A DNA stretch of 64,000 bases from Rotaria sordida (taxonomy: Eukaryota > Rotifera > Eurotatoria > Philodinida > Philodinidae): contig CAJNOL010000219.1 of NCBI GenBank assembly GCA_905250125.1, positions 124,001 through 188,000 of the forward strand, written 5' to 3'. A program made the translations under genes and the position numbers. Positions 1-12,000 of this stretch are shown here, piece after piece. The notes beneath the pieces were generated by a model. That model was not told the origin of the DNA. It was given only the letters and a program-made list of their open reading frames with translations, and searched no databases. Each line of letters begins with the position of its first letter. Within the stretch, counting starts at the first letter, position 1.

Positions 1-867
1 AAACCAAAAAAAAAGAAATTTTTATTATTTTTTTCTTTTAGTTTATTTGAAGCTGTACGTATTTTATTAGAAAATCATGTTCATCGATTACCTATTATTG
101 ATCCAATAACAAACAATGCTGTATTTATTTTAACTCATAAACGAATATTAAGATTCTTTTATTTATATGTAAGTAGATTTTTTTGATAAAATAAAATTTA
201 AAAAATTTAATTTTTTTTTTATAGATTTATGATTGGCCACAACCTTCATTTATGTCGAAAACATTAGAAGAATTAAAAATTGGAACTTATGATAATTTAA
301 TTACAGTATGTTTTATCTAAATAATTGAAATTTTATTGTTTTTTTATTGTAAATTTTAGATTGAAGAAACTACAACAGTAATTGAAGCCTTAAATTATTT
401 TGTAAAACGTCGTATATCAGCATTACCTGTTGTTGATAAAGATAGAAAATTAGTTAATATTTATTCAAAATTTGATGTTATTGTAAGTTTGAAATATAAA
501 GTTATATTTTTCTTTATGATTTTAATTTGTTTTTTTTTCCTTCGAATTAAAAAATCTTTAGGGTTTAGCACCAGATAAAAGTTATCGAAATTTAAATATG
601 ACAATAAATGAAGCATTATCATATCGAAAAGAACGTTTTGAAGCTGTTGCAAAATGTTATAAACATGAATTATTATCAGCATGTATGGAACGTATTGTTA
701 AAGCTGAAGTACATCGTTTAGTTATTGTTGATAATGATCAACATGTTATTGGTATACTTTCATTATCCGATTTACTTCATTATATTGTCATACGCCCAAC
801 TAAATCCGAAAATAATACAACAACATTAGTACCACCTACAACTGAATCTAATCAAGAAATAGCATAG
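1..867 (+). CDS. PRKAG: AMP-activated protein kinase gamma subunit, 3' part (partial)
   Basis: Four exons are visible: about 42-168, 225-305, 360-482 and 562-867, all joined in frame by GT-AG introns. The 5' part lies outside the window. The product is the regulatory gamma subunit of AMPK, whose CBS (Bateman) domains bind AMP/ADP/ATP and control the kinase. The sequence shows three CBS-type repeats, each with the typical strand motif: HRLPIIDP then [13 protein letters not shown] in the first, [14 protein letters not shown] in the next and [20 protein letters not shown] in the last. The linker [20 protein letters not shown] matches the family closely. The protein ends with a short Ser/Thr/Asn-rich tail (about 20 residues) before TAG at 865-867. 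Identity is secure; the isoform cannot be told. Confidence 0.95.
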
Positions 868-2561
868 TTATTTCACTTTTTTTTATTAGCGATCACGACC
901 CGGTGATGACAATACGTTATTATATTCTATTTTTATTTTAAGAAAAAAAAATTGGTTTCTATAATTTAAAATAATATATTTTATTATACGTGCCAACAAA
1001 AAAAGAAAAAAAAAAACATTTGACAGAAAGGTGTTGTTTTTTTTTGTTGATTGTCTTTCAACCTTGTATAGCGTGCTTGTATGATTTATTCGTATTTTTG
1101 TCTACTGCAAGTTTTGTTATTATGCGCCTATAGAAAAAAAAAATTATTATTGGTTATCTTTTTTGAAGAATAATAGAAACAATATAGAATATAATATTCA
1201 TGAATGCTCAGAATTGAGAATCGAAGGTGATATTATGTTTTTTATTGATTTATATGAAACTTTATCGGATACGTAATTTTCTTTCTTTATGTTAAATATT
1301 TGAAATACGCTTGCAAGTAATATTTAGATATATTTGACATATCAGTCAAACGTTTCGACAATGGATACATTGAAAAACAATCTGTAAAATGACATATTAT
1401 TAAAGATAAATATGTTTCAAAATGTCAATTCTATGCATCTCATAATATTGACAAGTATTTAAATCATATAAAATTCGATCTGACAATGACATAAATGAGT
1501 TGTATAATTTTACGATAAGATTAGAAGAGATTTTAATTTTTTTTTTTTTTTTTTATATAATAATCTTTGTCAATCATTAAAATCAGTCATCATTTTCTGA
1601 ATAATAAGTGCTGTTTTCTTAACTATTAAGATTTGTTGCACAATATTCATGTAGAAGTATAATTTTTTTTTCTTGTGTTTTCATTCGAAGAAATTTTCCA
1701 TACAATAATTTTTTTTTAAAGTTTGAACTCATGGTACAAGCCGTTTTTTAATAATAATTCATTTTTAAACAATCGAAAATTTTAATAGAATTCTCGAAAG
1801 ATTAGCAATAAATAAAAAGTTCTTAATTATATCGTAGATATTTCGTATAACCTACCACCTTTGGTGTGCATTTGTTCGTACTATGACTGTTATGTCACAG
1901 TATCCAAAAGAATTGAATTCATACCTGCAGTAGATTGTCAGTCACAGAATAACTGTCGGTGTACTGTGATAAAATGGCAATCAGAAAACAATAGCGACGA
2001 TGCTACAGGTGAGCTGAACTCGTTTAGAAAATGTCTGAGTTCAACGCAATTTTTTAAAATTTTTGTGTGCATTTGACATGCTTCTTGATCGAGATTGGAA
2101 AAGTTTTATATAGTACCTACTTATGAAAGAAAGGTCATTAAACAACTGAGACAAATGCAACAAACAAAGGAAACATATATATATATAAATTCGTTACGTT
2201 GTTTTATTGTTCACGAAATAAAAGGTACACTGTGTATTTTCACAACCGTCATCAAAAGTAGTTTTTATATGCTTACAAAGTTATTTATATCCTCGACGAT
2301 ACCAAAATAGTTATATGTAATCGAAACTTAACTCATTGTGAATACAATTCTTATTTGAAATGGGACTTGTACAAACTTTCGAAATGAAAATCGTGTCGAA
2401 CTTAATTTGATATTGTTTTCAAACATATTGATATGACAGTTTAGTTAACTGGCACTGCTACGAATGTCAAATATCGACGAGGAGGACACTGACATGTAGT
2501 TAGATAGATAATACCTGTGACATCGGTGAATCATCTAGTTGTCGTTGTCGTTAATGATTTG
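868..2561. other. Intergenic region, no gene seen
   Basis: AT-rich sequence after the AMPK gamma stop. It holds homopolymer A/T runs and a few short open frames (for example 1861-2076 and 2095-2310) with no recognisable motif, no splice-consistent extension and no similarity to anything I know. Confidence 0.5.
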
Positions 2562-3188
2562 CTTACGAGAGAACATATCCAACTGTCGGACGCCGTTCGA
2601 GCCCATATTTTGGCTACTAGTAGGACTCAGTGAGACTAAGAAAACCGTAAAAGGGCTCATGCTCATGACGTGTTTCTGGCGAGATATCACGTTTTTAGTA
2701 AATTTCCACTGTAGCACCTCATTTTTGCAGCAAAGCTATACTTTCGAATTCTGACTTGAAACTTTGCCTACATAAAGGCCTCAGGTAGACTAGCTTGCAT
2801 AAAAAATTTCGGAAGTTTTGAACAAAGTCTCTCCGAGATACCGAACTATCAAGACACAGACCCTTTTTTCGTAGATACTATATAAAGCATACATTTTTTG
2901 AATACTTGGTATCTCGAAGAGACTTTGTTCAAAACTTCTGAAATTTTTTATGCAAGCTAGTCTAGCTGAGGCCTTTATGTAGGCAAAGTTTCACGTCAGA
3001 ATTCGAAAATATAGCTTTGCTGCAAAAGTGAGATGCTACAGAGAAAATTCACTAAAAACTTGATATCTCGCCAGGAACACGTCATGGGCACGAACCCTTT
3101 TAGGGTTTTCTTAGTCTCGCTGAGTCCTACTAGTAGCCAAAATATGGCCTAGAACGGCGTCCGACAGTTGGATATGTTCCCTCGTTAG
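2562..3188. repeat. Long inverted-repeat (foldback) element FB-1
   Basis: Two arms of about 285 bp (2562-2847 and 2904-3188) are near-perfect reverse complements around a loop of about 57 bp. The outer end reads CTAACGAGGGAACATATCC on the right arm (reverse complement), against CTTACGAGAGAACATATCC on the left. Inner arm ends share GGTATCTCGRAGAGACTTTG. No coding capacity is visible; the short frames at 2535-2754 are shadows of the arms. Related ends occur at 7966, 9069, 22550 and 32438, so it is one member of a family. It looks like a non-autonomous DNA element of the foldback/MITE type. Confidence 0.85.
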
Positions 3189-3970
3189 TTTTTCTGTAAG
3201 AATATTTCCATGAAGAAAAGATTGCATTATCTTTAATAATGTTGTAAATAAAAAAAAAGAAAAACTAAGTCTATTTAAAGAAAACTTCCTGGCGCCACTG
3301 CTGTAAGAAAGCCTGCCGAGTATTCATCAAGTTACCACCGATTAACTTCGATGGCTGGACAGTATCCTTCAAAAGAATAAAATTGTACTATTTGTATCAG
3401 AAATTGTTCATTCTTAACAAAGTTCATGAGATCTACTTTCGTGAAACAATAACAAAAGTTACTTACATCTATTTACGAAAAAAAAAGAAATTCATTCAAC
3501 CATTTCTAGTTTGAGAAACAATAGTGCAATAAACTTAAGCAGACTTCCTAAAAAGAATGTGTCTTTTTTTAGAAGAAATACTTATTCATTCTTTTTTTAC
3601 CATGACAGGAAGAAATGGAAAAGACTTCATCAGATCGTCTTTACTTTTCTTTTTCAACCAACAAGACAAGTTCTATTAGAAATGGTTTTAAGTATTTTCC
3701 TTTAATTGCAAATGATTTCTGCTTGAATTGAAATGTACGCCTAAGAGCAGTAATTAATAAATGACTGGTTACAATTTTTTTTTTCTTTCTCTTTCTCCAG
3801 AAATCAGTACAAGGTCTCCACCGGCTAATCCGATTATACAATGCTGTTATCTAAATAGAATTACAATTGAAAATTAAAAAAAAGTACCCTGATATAAAGA
3901 AAAAAAATTTTTTTTGAAAAGAACACAAATTGTAGCTTTATATTCATATAATAGAATAAGGGTTGGTTAG

Positions 3971-4130
3971 TTCGTATTTATTTTTTATTAACTTAACTTG
4001 TATGAACACCATTCTATTAATAAGATAAATGACCCTGCGCGTTAAGAGGCCAAATCTGCCACCCGGCAAAGGCGTCACTTTTATATCATAGTTTTGTAGC
4101 TTAATCTCAGTGACATATTTAGAAATATCA
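3971..4130 (-). other. Possible coding fragment at edge of assembly gap
   Basis: Read on the minus strand from the gap edge, the sequence gives an open stretch beginning DISKYVTEIKLQNYDIKVTP and then LPGGRFGLLTRRVIYLINRM. Its base composition is less AT-biased than the surroundings and it reads like real protein. It runs straight into the 100-N gap, so start and context are missing. I do not recognise the family. It could be an exon of a gene disrupted by the gap or a remnant of an older gene. Confidence 0.3.
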
Positions 4131-4230
4131 NNNNNNNNNNNNNNNNNNNNNNNNNNNNNNNNNNNNNNNNNNNNNNNNNNNNNNNNNNNNNNNNNNNNNN
4201 NNNNNNNNNNNNNNNNNNNNNNNNNNNNNN
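4131..4230. other. Assembly gap (100 N)
   Basis: Exactly 100 N, the usual placeholder for a scaffold join of unknown length. Confidence 0.99.
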
Positions 4231-6069
4231 AATTTTGCATGTTTAAGTATTTTAATTTACCATAAGTTATGATTCTATTTTAATTCAATTTCTTTAAAAA
4301 ATAATGAGTTTTAAGTACTATAGATATCTTTAGCAAAGAAGACTTATCCATCATTCTCCATTGGCTACATCAAGGCTTGTGATGAAAGAAACGAGACAGA
4401 GAGAGAGAGAGAGAGGTTAGCATTACATTAAGGACAACGACAAGCGTGTCAAAAGCACTGTTTTTTCATGAAAAACAAGATCTTGTTATGGTTATTAAAA
4501 TGTATAACAAGACTCAATTTTCTTCATACGCGCCTTGTTGTCCTTAATAAACTTATAGCTAAAATAAGACCTCTAGGGTATTATCTTAAGACGATTTTTC
4601 TAAAAATTTTCCAACATATTTCCTTTTTCTTTGAGAATAAAAATGTACTCTTCGGCGTTTTCATTATTTTCTTTTTTTAAAAGTAACCTTTCTTTTTATC
4701 TAAAAACTCTATTCTTCGATTATTTTTTGCACTGTCTATGCTATAGTTAGTTTAATTTATTTATCAATGGTGAAATAAATAAATAATATATTTCTTTTAG
4801 TTTTTAGATTTACATATTCTATATTATTCTGGTTATGTTCAACAATTGTAGATGAATAAACACTTTATGTAATAATATAGAATACATGAAAAGTCTTTTT
4901 AACTCTTTCTTCTTTTTTTCTTGTTGATGAATGATAATGATCGATCATTATTACTATTTTTTTTTTTGCACTTCTCTTTCTTTTTTTAGTAAGATCTTAT
5001 TCTACTTTTCAGTTCTTTTTTTCTACCAAGTATCATCAACTGAATTTATAGTTTGTTCATTTATTATCTTTTTACTTGTCTCATCCTTCAACATCAAATG
5101 CGGTATTTTCAGAAAGATTGATTTTCCAAATGACTACACGAATCATTATTCTTTCATTCGAAATAGGTGTTTATTCTATAACAAAAAAAGAAACTTCTTC
5201 TATATCTGCTCGAGTATATAGCAGACAATTAGAATGAAGTAATTCCTGGTTGTTAAACATGTTTGTTTTTTGTTTCACGTTCAAATTATTAAGATATTTT
5301 TGTTCTTTTGCAACTAAATATTACATCCTATTTTTTTTTATCTAATTCATACTAGCTTAGAATATCAATTAATATGTATATATATATATATATATATCAT
5401 AGAATTTTCTTTAATATCTTTTTTTTTTCTTGTTTCCTGATCTTGCATGCGTCGCCTACTGTAAAATATGCACTCACGTTCATTATTACATATATTAGTG
5501 TAACTAGCAGCTTGCCCGGACATATATAATTGGACGCGTGTGAATGCTTTAAAATTGTCAACCTACCATGACGAATAGCAAAGAAAAGTTTATAGACAAC
5601 AAACACGTTCCTGTTAGATAAGTATTTATATCGTGTAGGTGAGCTCAGCATGATTATTGAGAGTATAGGTAAATACATTTCATACAAATAATTTTTCTAT
5701 TGTCGATTTCCTTCTTTTCACGTAGAAAAAATTATTGTCCCATTATATATATAAAACATATATATACCAAAAAAGATTTCATTTTTTTTTGTTCAATAAG
5801 CATAACGGATGAGTAACTCAAACTAATAATATAAATCGCAGGTAGCTGAGTACTAAAATCAACCTATATTTAAAATAAAAAAGAATTTATCTGTATGTGT
5901 TAATGAATCTTTTCATTATTCTAATATATATATATATATATCTGATGAGTCTATTTTTTTGGTTGGAGTAAAATAGGTATTGATTATTTTTAATAGTTTA
6001 ATTGTTTGTTTTCTATTGAATATTTTTCTTTGTACGATGGTAAATAATTTATTCTATCACTATTTAAGA

Positions 6070-6582
6070 ATGAATTCCTTTTTATCACTATTCATCAGTC
6101 TTGTTGTATTTTCCATTATTACTGTTCATTTAACATCATCCGCAAGTTTTCCTAATCCACCTCAATTTCCATCACCCAATGCATCAGCAGACGAGTGGAC
6201 ACTTTTTTGGAAATTATTACATAATTATTATGCTATTATCGCTCGACCAAGGTAATCGGTTTTTTTGTTTTTATTTTTTTCTATTTTATTCCTGCATATA
6301 GGTTTGGTAAACGATACAATTCGATGTTATCTCAATCAAAACATCCATCACTCTTAACAATACTTAATCCAAATTTTCTATCTTCATCATCATATGACAA
6401 TGATCTCAATTATATGCTTAGTGAAAATAATCATAATGGTATGATTATTAAATAGTCATTTATTTTTCTTAGAAAATTCTTTTGTATTTTTTTTTTCTTT
6501 TAAAATATTTTCAGCTAATGATGATCAGAAAGTCGATTTCGATGAATTATATACATTCATGCCTTCAAATCAAAAACGATGA
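6070..6582 (+). CDS. NPF: Neuropeptide F (NPF/NPY family) precursor
   Basis: Three exons (6070-6251, 6302-6438, 6515-6582) encode a 128-residue secreted prohormone. Residues 1-25 form a signal peptide (start MNSFLSLF, hydrophobic core, end TSSA). Residues 26-62 give a 37-residue peptide beginning SFPNPPQFPSP, with the amphipathic-helix half (WTLFWKLLHNYYAIIA) and ending RPRF, followed by GKR at 63-65 for cleavage and C-terminal amidation. The first intron has phase 2 and splits the Arg codon of RPRF, the conserved intron position of NPY/NPF genes. The remaining residues form a C-flanking peptide ending in KR. An upstream in-frame ATG at 5980 exists, but 6070 gives a canonical signal peptide. 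Established role: a neuropeptide acting on GPCRs in feeding and behaviour control; in this animal that is inference. The 3' end faces the OTU gene, 205 bp away. Confidence 0.95.
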
Positions 6583-6787
6583 CAATGATAAAATCCTTTT
6601 TGATTTACTAACTTTTTGTTTCAATAGAATTCGTTTTTTTTTTGTGCCAATATTCATAAACTCAATGTTTTTCGATTACTGGCAACAAAAAATGCGAAAT
6701 ATCAATATATACATAAAAAAGAAAGCAGAGCATTTGTTTCTGTGTTATTAAAAAAAATAAAGAAAACAACTTTCTGTCATGATTATC

Positions 6788-7387
6788 TCAAGTATGAGGA
6801 TAGGCTGCATCATAATGTCCTAATCCATATTGATTATAAGCTAAGAAAATTGTTTTTTGAGGTAATGATAAATTATTTCCATTTGCTGGTTTTATTTCAA
6901 TTTGAGATAAATCAGAAACGGATGTGAATATAATAATTTTAATATTAAATATATTTGATATAGTCAATGGTACAATATCACCTAATGTAGAATCTGAAAC
7001 ACCATTTTTTGAAAATTTTTTAATTTCTTTATGAAATGAAACTTTATGTGTATCAACAAATTGACTATAAAATTGTTCATTTGATTTCCATTCATTAACA
7101 CATATTTGTCGTAAACGATTGGCAAATTCAATTAAACGAAAATTTGATGATAAACCAAATGCTTCTAATTGTAAATGAAATCTATTTGGATCCATTTTCA
7201 TTTCATAGATAAGACCTTCAGCAAGTGCATAAAAAAGACAATTACCATCACCTTTAACTTGTAAACGTTGAATATTATGATTAATTAAATTATGAGTTAA
7301 TTGTTGTTCATGAAAAAGAAATTCATCATCAGAATTATGTACTTCATTACGACGTGAACATAAACAAAATCGATTATATGATTTCAT
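6788..7387 (-). CDS. OTU-family cysteine protease (deubiquitinase-like), single exon
   Basis: This intronless frame encodes 199 residues. The OTU signature VKGDGNCLFYAL lies at residues 44-55, giving catalytic Asp47 and Cys50. The C-terminal strand YGLGHYDAAYP carries the catalytic His191. The domain occupies almost the whole protein (about 38-195), preceded by a basic, Cys-containing N-terminal tail and no other domain. OTU proteases hydrolyse ubiquitin or ubiquitin-like linkages, and the complete triad predicts activity. Stand-alone single-exon OTU proteins are common in invertebrates and also occur inside mobile elements, but nothing around this one looks like an element coding region. The gene converges on the neuropeptide F gene. 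The substrate is unknown. Confidence 0.85.
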   Translation of the reverse strand: MKSYNRFCLCSRRNEVHNSDDEFLFHEQQLTHNLINHNIQRLQVKGDGNCLFYALAEGLIYEMKMDPNRFHLQLEAFGLSSNFRLIEFANRLRQICVNEWKSNEQFYSQFVDTHKVSFHKEIKKFSKNGVSDSTLGDIVPLTISNIFNIKIIIFTSVSDLSQIEIKPANGNNLSLPQKTIFLAYNQYGLGHYDAAYPHT

Positions 7388-7965
7388 TGATAAAAAAAAA
7401 AATGAGATTTATTCCAGAATAATAATTGAGATGATTGAATTCATTCGTAATAAAACTTCAAAGTGATTACATGTTATTTCACAAAAAGAAAAAAAACTAA
7501 CAGCTGATAATTTTATATCAGGTAAACATATTTACGTTTATGAATCATTTTTTCCTTTTAAATCAAATGCACAACAATCATAACGTCATTGTTTGAGTCA
7601 ATACATATGAAAAGAAAGCGAATGGTAGTGGTTACATTTTGTCGTTATGCATAATACTATCAATCATCTATTTTTTTCCCTTGTTTTTTTTATTGGTCAA
7701 ACTAACGAGTGAAAAATAACAAGAAATTTCGTCACTGTTTCTCTTCTATTTATTCTATAAATAATATTATATCATTTTTCTCTATATGAAAGTATCAGAA
7801 TAATCTATACTGACACATATGGTAGTATTCAAAGTTTTAAAAACAAAGTAATTTTGAATTTTTTTTCTGTGATACCGAATATTTTAACTAATATCTAAAG
7901 AGTGACTTGTATAGATAATGAACTTCTCTATCAGATGCACTATATATCAAAGTTTCATGGTCGGA
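7388..7965. other. Upstream region of OTU gene
   Basis: AT-rich with no open frame of interest. It should contain the promoter of the minus-strand OTU gene, but I see no recognisable element. Confidence 0.4.
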
Positions 7966-8040
7966 CTAATGAGAAAACCTTCTCAGATGTCTCTGTCTGA
8001 TTTCAATGATTTTTTTTTTGTCTATAGATACTACATAGTG

Positions 8041-8143
8041 GGTACTACTGCAGTTTAGCCACACTCTCGCCCTCATCCTCACGTTGATTGCTGCGTGTAA
8101 TGTACCAATCAGTGTAAGAGTGCGGCTAAACTGTAGAAGGACC
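8041..8143. mobile_element. 103-bp MITE with 8-bp target duplication (hAT-like)
   Basis: Terminal inverted repeats of about 28 bp: the left starts GGTACTACTGCAGTTTAGCC and the reverse complement of the right starts GGTCCTTCTACAGTTTAGCC. The identical octamer ACATAGTG flanks both sides (8033-8040 and 8144-8151). A related repeat at about 32988-33003 has one uninterrupted copy (TACTACATAGTGTTTTCATA), in effect an empty site. An 8-bp duplication is typical of hAT-superfamily elements. It has no coding capacity. Confidence 0.88.
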
Positions 8144-8207
8144 ACATAGTGTTCTAATAAAAATTCTAAAAGAATTTGAATTGCTATTGAGATTTGACTA
8201 AACTATC

Positions 8208-8586
8208 GAAAACCAAGACTTCTAAAATCAGCTTTGTGGTTTCCATTCGAAAGTTTTGAGAAAAGCTTTTATTTGATAGAGCAGATAATTCTGAACCAAA
8301 TGAAAAGTCTTCGAGTTCTCCATGATCTTCCTTTGTGGAGCTTCATTTAATTCACAGAAACCCCAAAGCGTCAGACATGGCAAAAACATTGAAGTTTTCA
8401 ATAAGAAGAACAGAAAAATACTTCTAGGGCTTTTTGTAAATTATATGCAGTTCAATGAAGGAACATCATGGAGATTAGCTAAGACATGTCATCTTAATTA
8501 GAATTACCAGCTCTAGCAAATAAAATATTTTTCTACAAGCTTCGAATGAAAACCAGAAAGCTGGTTTTTGAGGTGTTAGTTTTTCG
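8208..8586. repeat. Nested foldback element inside FB-2
   Basis: Arms of about 140 bp: the left begins CGAAAACCAAGACTTC and contains GGTTTCCATTCGAA; the right (reverse complement) begins CGAAAAACTAACACCTC and contains GGTTTTCATTCGAA. Both arms continue to a shared CTCCATGAT motif near the centre. The element sits where the left arm of FB-2 stops matching its right arm, so it is a separate insertion or replacement. Confidence 0.7.
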
Positions 8587-9069
8587 TTGCCCTTCATCCA
8601 AACACTTTTTTTTGAAAGTCTTCGAGTCTATCACTTCTAATAGAGAATCCTTTCAGCTACACAAATGATTTTTCCTGATTCTTGCTAGCTATTTCCATCG
8701 AGAAGAAAACTTAAACATACAACTGTTCTAGACTTATATCCGCCATCGTACATAATCCACGGTAAAGAATATATATCTTAAAAGTTTCATATCTCGAAGA
8801 GACTTTTTTCAAAACTTCTGAATTTTTTTTATGGAAACTAGTGTAGTTAAATTCTCTATATGCTCAAAGTTTCAGGTCAAAATTCAAATATACGAGTTTT
8901 TCAAAAACTTAGGAGCTCTAGAAAATAGACATATTACAAATTCAATAGCATAGTCAAATTTCAATAAAAACCCAAATCCTTTTAGAGTTTTTGTTAGAAT
9001 ACTATGAGTATCTATAGGCAAAGAATTACTACAATTGAAAGAAGATATCTGAGAGAGTTCTGTTGTCAG

Positions 9070-12000
9070 TGGGGAGGTTTTCAGGTTTTAGAAGATGTAA
9101 TGGGAGCTTGTTTTCAACTGCTCCAGTTGAAATAGCGCAAAATTCTAAAATACAATGAAGGATCGCCACATTTTTTACGACCCTCCCATACAACATTACA
9201 AGCATTTTCAAAAAACAAAAATACGCTTTTTTTATAAATTTCGTTTTTTTGAGATGACTGTAAGTTTGTAAGAGAAAGCCATAATAAATGCAGTCATCCA
9301 TCATTGTATTCAATATTTTTTCGTTCTTCCAGATAAATCTGTGAAAAATGAAGTCCAATCACGCCTTCTAAGACCTGAAACTAATAGTCTTCAGTGTTTT
9401 TAGAGACATTTATTATTAGCTATACAAATTATTCTTTAGATTTAAGTTAGATATTTTATATCGCTGATAAAAAAAAATCAAAATTACCTTATTCTTATAA
9501 TTTTAAACGGCACTGTATGTCTTTTTGTTTTCAAAATCTATCGTTTTATATCTTAACTTATTGCAATTGATTGTACTTCTAGAAGAAGATATTAGAATTA
9601 TTAATGTAACTACTCAATGTAGGTAAAATTTACTTTGATGAAACCTTTTCACCAACGAATGAAATCAATTCCGTTAATCATCATTGGGAATTTTATGATG
9701 CATTTCTTTTTTTTTTTTATAAAGCACAAACTTGAATAGTCTTACATGAATCGATAAAAATTTTGATAAACTAAAATAAATAGTTGCTTATGATAGAGTG
9801 ACTGTTACGGATTGATGTATATGTTCTAAATTCCAAACCAATACTCACTTGATAAAGTCGATAAAGTTTGCTTAACGTCGATGAAAATAGCAATTCTATG
9901 TAAGATATGCGTTGATAATGATAGTTCTTTGAGTTTGATCAATAGATAAGATTGAGCTGTGATATTCTACATCTGTTGATAATATCCCTTGCTGAGAGTT
10001 ATGTTCAATAAATCCATTTTTTGCTAAATAAACACCAAATGAAAGAAGACAATGAATCTAAGATTCGGTCAAGAACAACGAGATACGACGCTATGATTTG
10101 CCGGCAAACAGGCAAAATAATATAAGATGACGGCTTCTATCCTAACGGTGTCAACGTATGCTATAGAAAAATAGAAACACTAAATTCTAGTTCCAGTAAA
10201 CCATTGAAACATTGAATATTGTCTGCTTCACATATATTGGTTGGTAAAGTATATTTCAAGCCGATGCAAATATCAGTTATATGCATATTGATATATTCAA
10301 AAAGGTACTTGAAACTGTCTGTTAAATAATAATGAAGAACATTCTATTGAGATTGTTCATTAATGAAACTCAACGTTATATCATATATTCAGTTTGAAAA
10401 AAACAAATACAACCGTATACAGTGTTGAAATAACATTTGAAGAAAATTAATATAAAAAAGCTTGTTAATGTAGCTCTTTTAGGGCTGAAATATGGAACTC
10501 ATATGTCTTATTTAGCTTCATTATACACTAATACAAAATATACAATGTGTAAAATCTCTGAAAGACCATAGTTCTTTTTCAACGATAATCGATTGTCAAC
10601 AAACCTTTTGTCTTTTTTTATTGTTACGTTTCGAACAAAAATTTTGTTGTGTTTTTATTTTGACTGACGCTCTTTTTTTTATTTGTTTTGTTGCTATTCG
10701 CATAGTATTTATTTTCTTTTTTCTGTTTCATTTTCATAAATTATTATTATTAATCTAACTATTGATGTAATGAACAAATAAGCTTATTGTATACATTGGT
10801 TATATCTACAGTAGATCTTAACAGTCCATTATGTATCTTAATGAACTGAGAAAGACTAAAATTGATTATTCTTAAAAGTTAGAATTTAATCAGTCCATGC
10901 TTTTATGTTGATTATATGGCATGTTGTGGAAAATGAAACCATCATTCTTGATATCTATCATATAATCGTTTACCTACGCAAAAATCAGAAATTGCATTAT
11001 TTACAATGTTGAACAACGTATTCCAGCCATTTAAGTCTCAAGAAAGTTTTTAGAATATTTTAGAATCTTCTATGTCTTGTTATTTATGTCATTCATCGCC
11101 TTAAATTCTGATTGATAAAGTCTGTAATTGGAGAGAAAGCGCACAAACCTCAATTTAAACTTTCACTCACTATTATTTTCTTTGGAAATATACACAAGTT
11201 CCACAAAAGATCACTCGATTTTTAAATCAAGACAAAAAACAACTTATTCTTGCTGTTCAAGATGAGTAATTTTCGGATAAACAAACAGATAATCAAGAAA
11301 AAGACAAATTGAGATAGATGTTATGATGAAATACAGTAACGCCCATTGGTAATGACAAACTGCCGGTCTGATTCAAGAGAAGATTTTTTCAAGCATAGTC
11401 TATTCGTTGTTTTTCTTTCAAAAACTTAATCCTAATAATATTTTTCTTTGCGAGTCAAAGACTCTTAATATTTTACGTATAAGTTCATTTCTTTCAGGAA
11501 ACATGAATCAGACTATCTCCGTAAATGCAAATCGTAATAATATACTTAAAATCTACTTGTATATCATGTTACGTTATTAAACTAAAATATAAAGAGTTAT
11601 TTAGTATTAAAAGGACGAGTGTTGATAAGGACACTTTTCTCTCTAAAATGTTTTCGAAAAAAGTTACATCACGATAATGAGTCAACCATGAACTACAATA
11701 TGAATATAGTTATTCATATTAATTCGACGTTAAAACTTTTTGCACTGGTAATCTCTTACGGTGCAACTGAAATTTTATTTCTCTTCGTTTTGAATCGAAC
11801 ACATGCCAACATATAGAGGTTCTGGCACTGATTCCGAATATCTCCTCAGTTTTTGTCTAAATCATTGTAACAAATGAAGAGACGAAACATGTAGCATTTT
11901 GAACGTGTATGAAAAAAAAAAGAAACGGCCATCTCTGTTTGTTTTTGAATCATTCTCGCTTCAATACAATATTCTACATTTTTGAAAAAAATACTTAATT

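Larger units (their letters stand above)
3189..6069. other. Intergenic region with assembly gap and simple repeats
   Basis: Contains a 100-N gap (4131-4230), a short GA run (about 4398-4413) and TA runs near 5375-5397 and 5925-5941. Apart from the gap-edge fragment listed separately, I see no supported gene. Confidence 0.5.
7966..9069. repeat. Long inverted-repeat element FB-2 with two nested insertions
   Basis: The outer arms match as reverse complements: left 7966-8207 (CTAATGAGAAAACCTTCTC; later TATAGATACTACATAGTG) and right about 8780-9069 (reverse complement starts CTGACAACAGAACTCTCTC, later TATAGATACTCATAG). The left arm is split by a 103-bp MITE at 8041-8143, and a second foldback occupies 8208-8586. 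The inner part of the right arm (AGTCTCTTCGAGATATGAAA in reverse complement) resembles the inner arm of FB-1, so both belong to one family. No protein is encoded; the frame at 9029-9358 is arm and flank sequence. Confidence 0.8.

Noticed and set aside
6482-6751. 89-residue frame overlapping neuropeptide F exon 3
   Set aside because: It is a shifted frame of exon 3 and 3' UTR; the NPF splicing is strongly supported.
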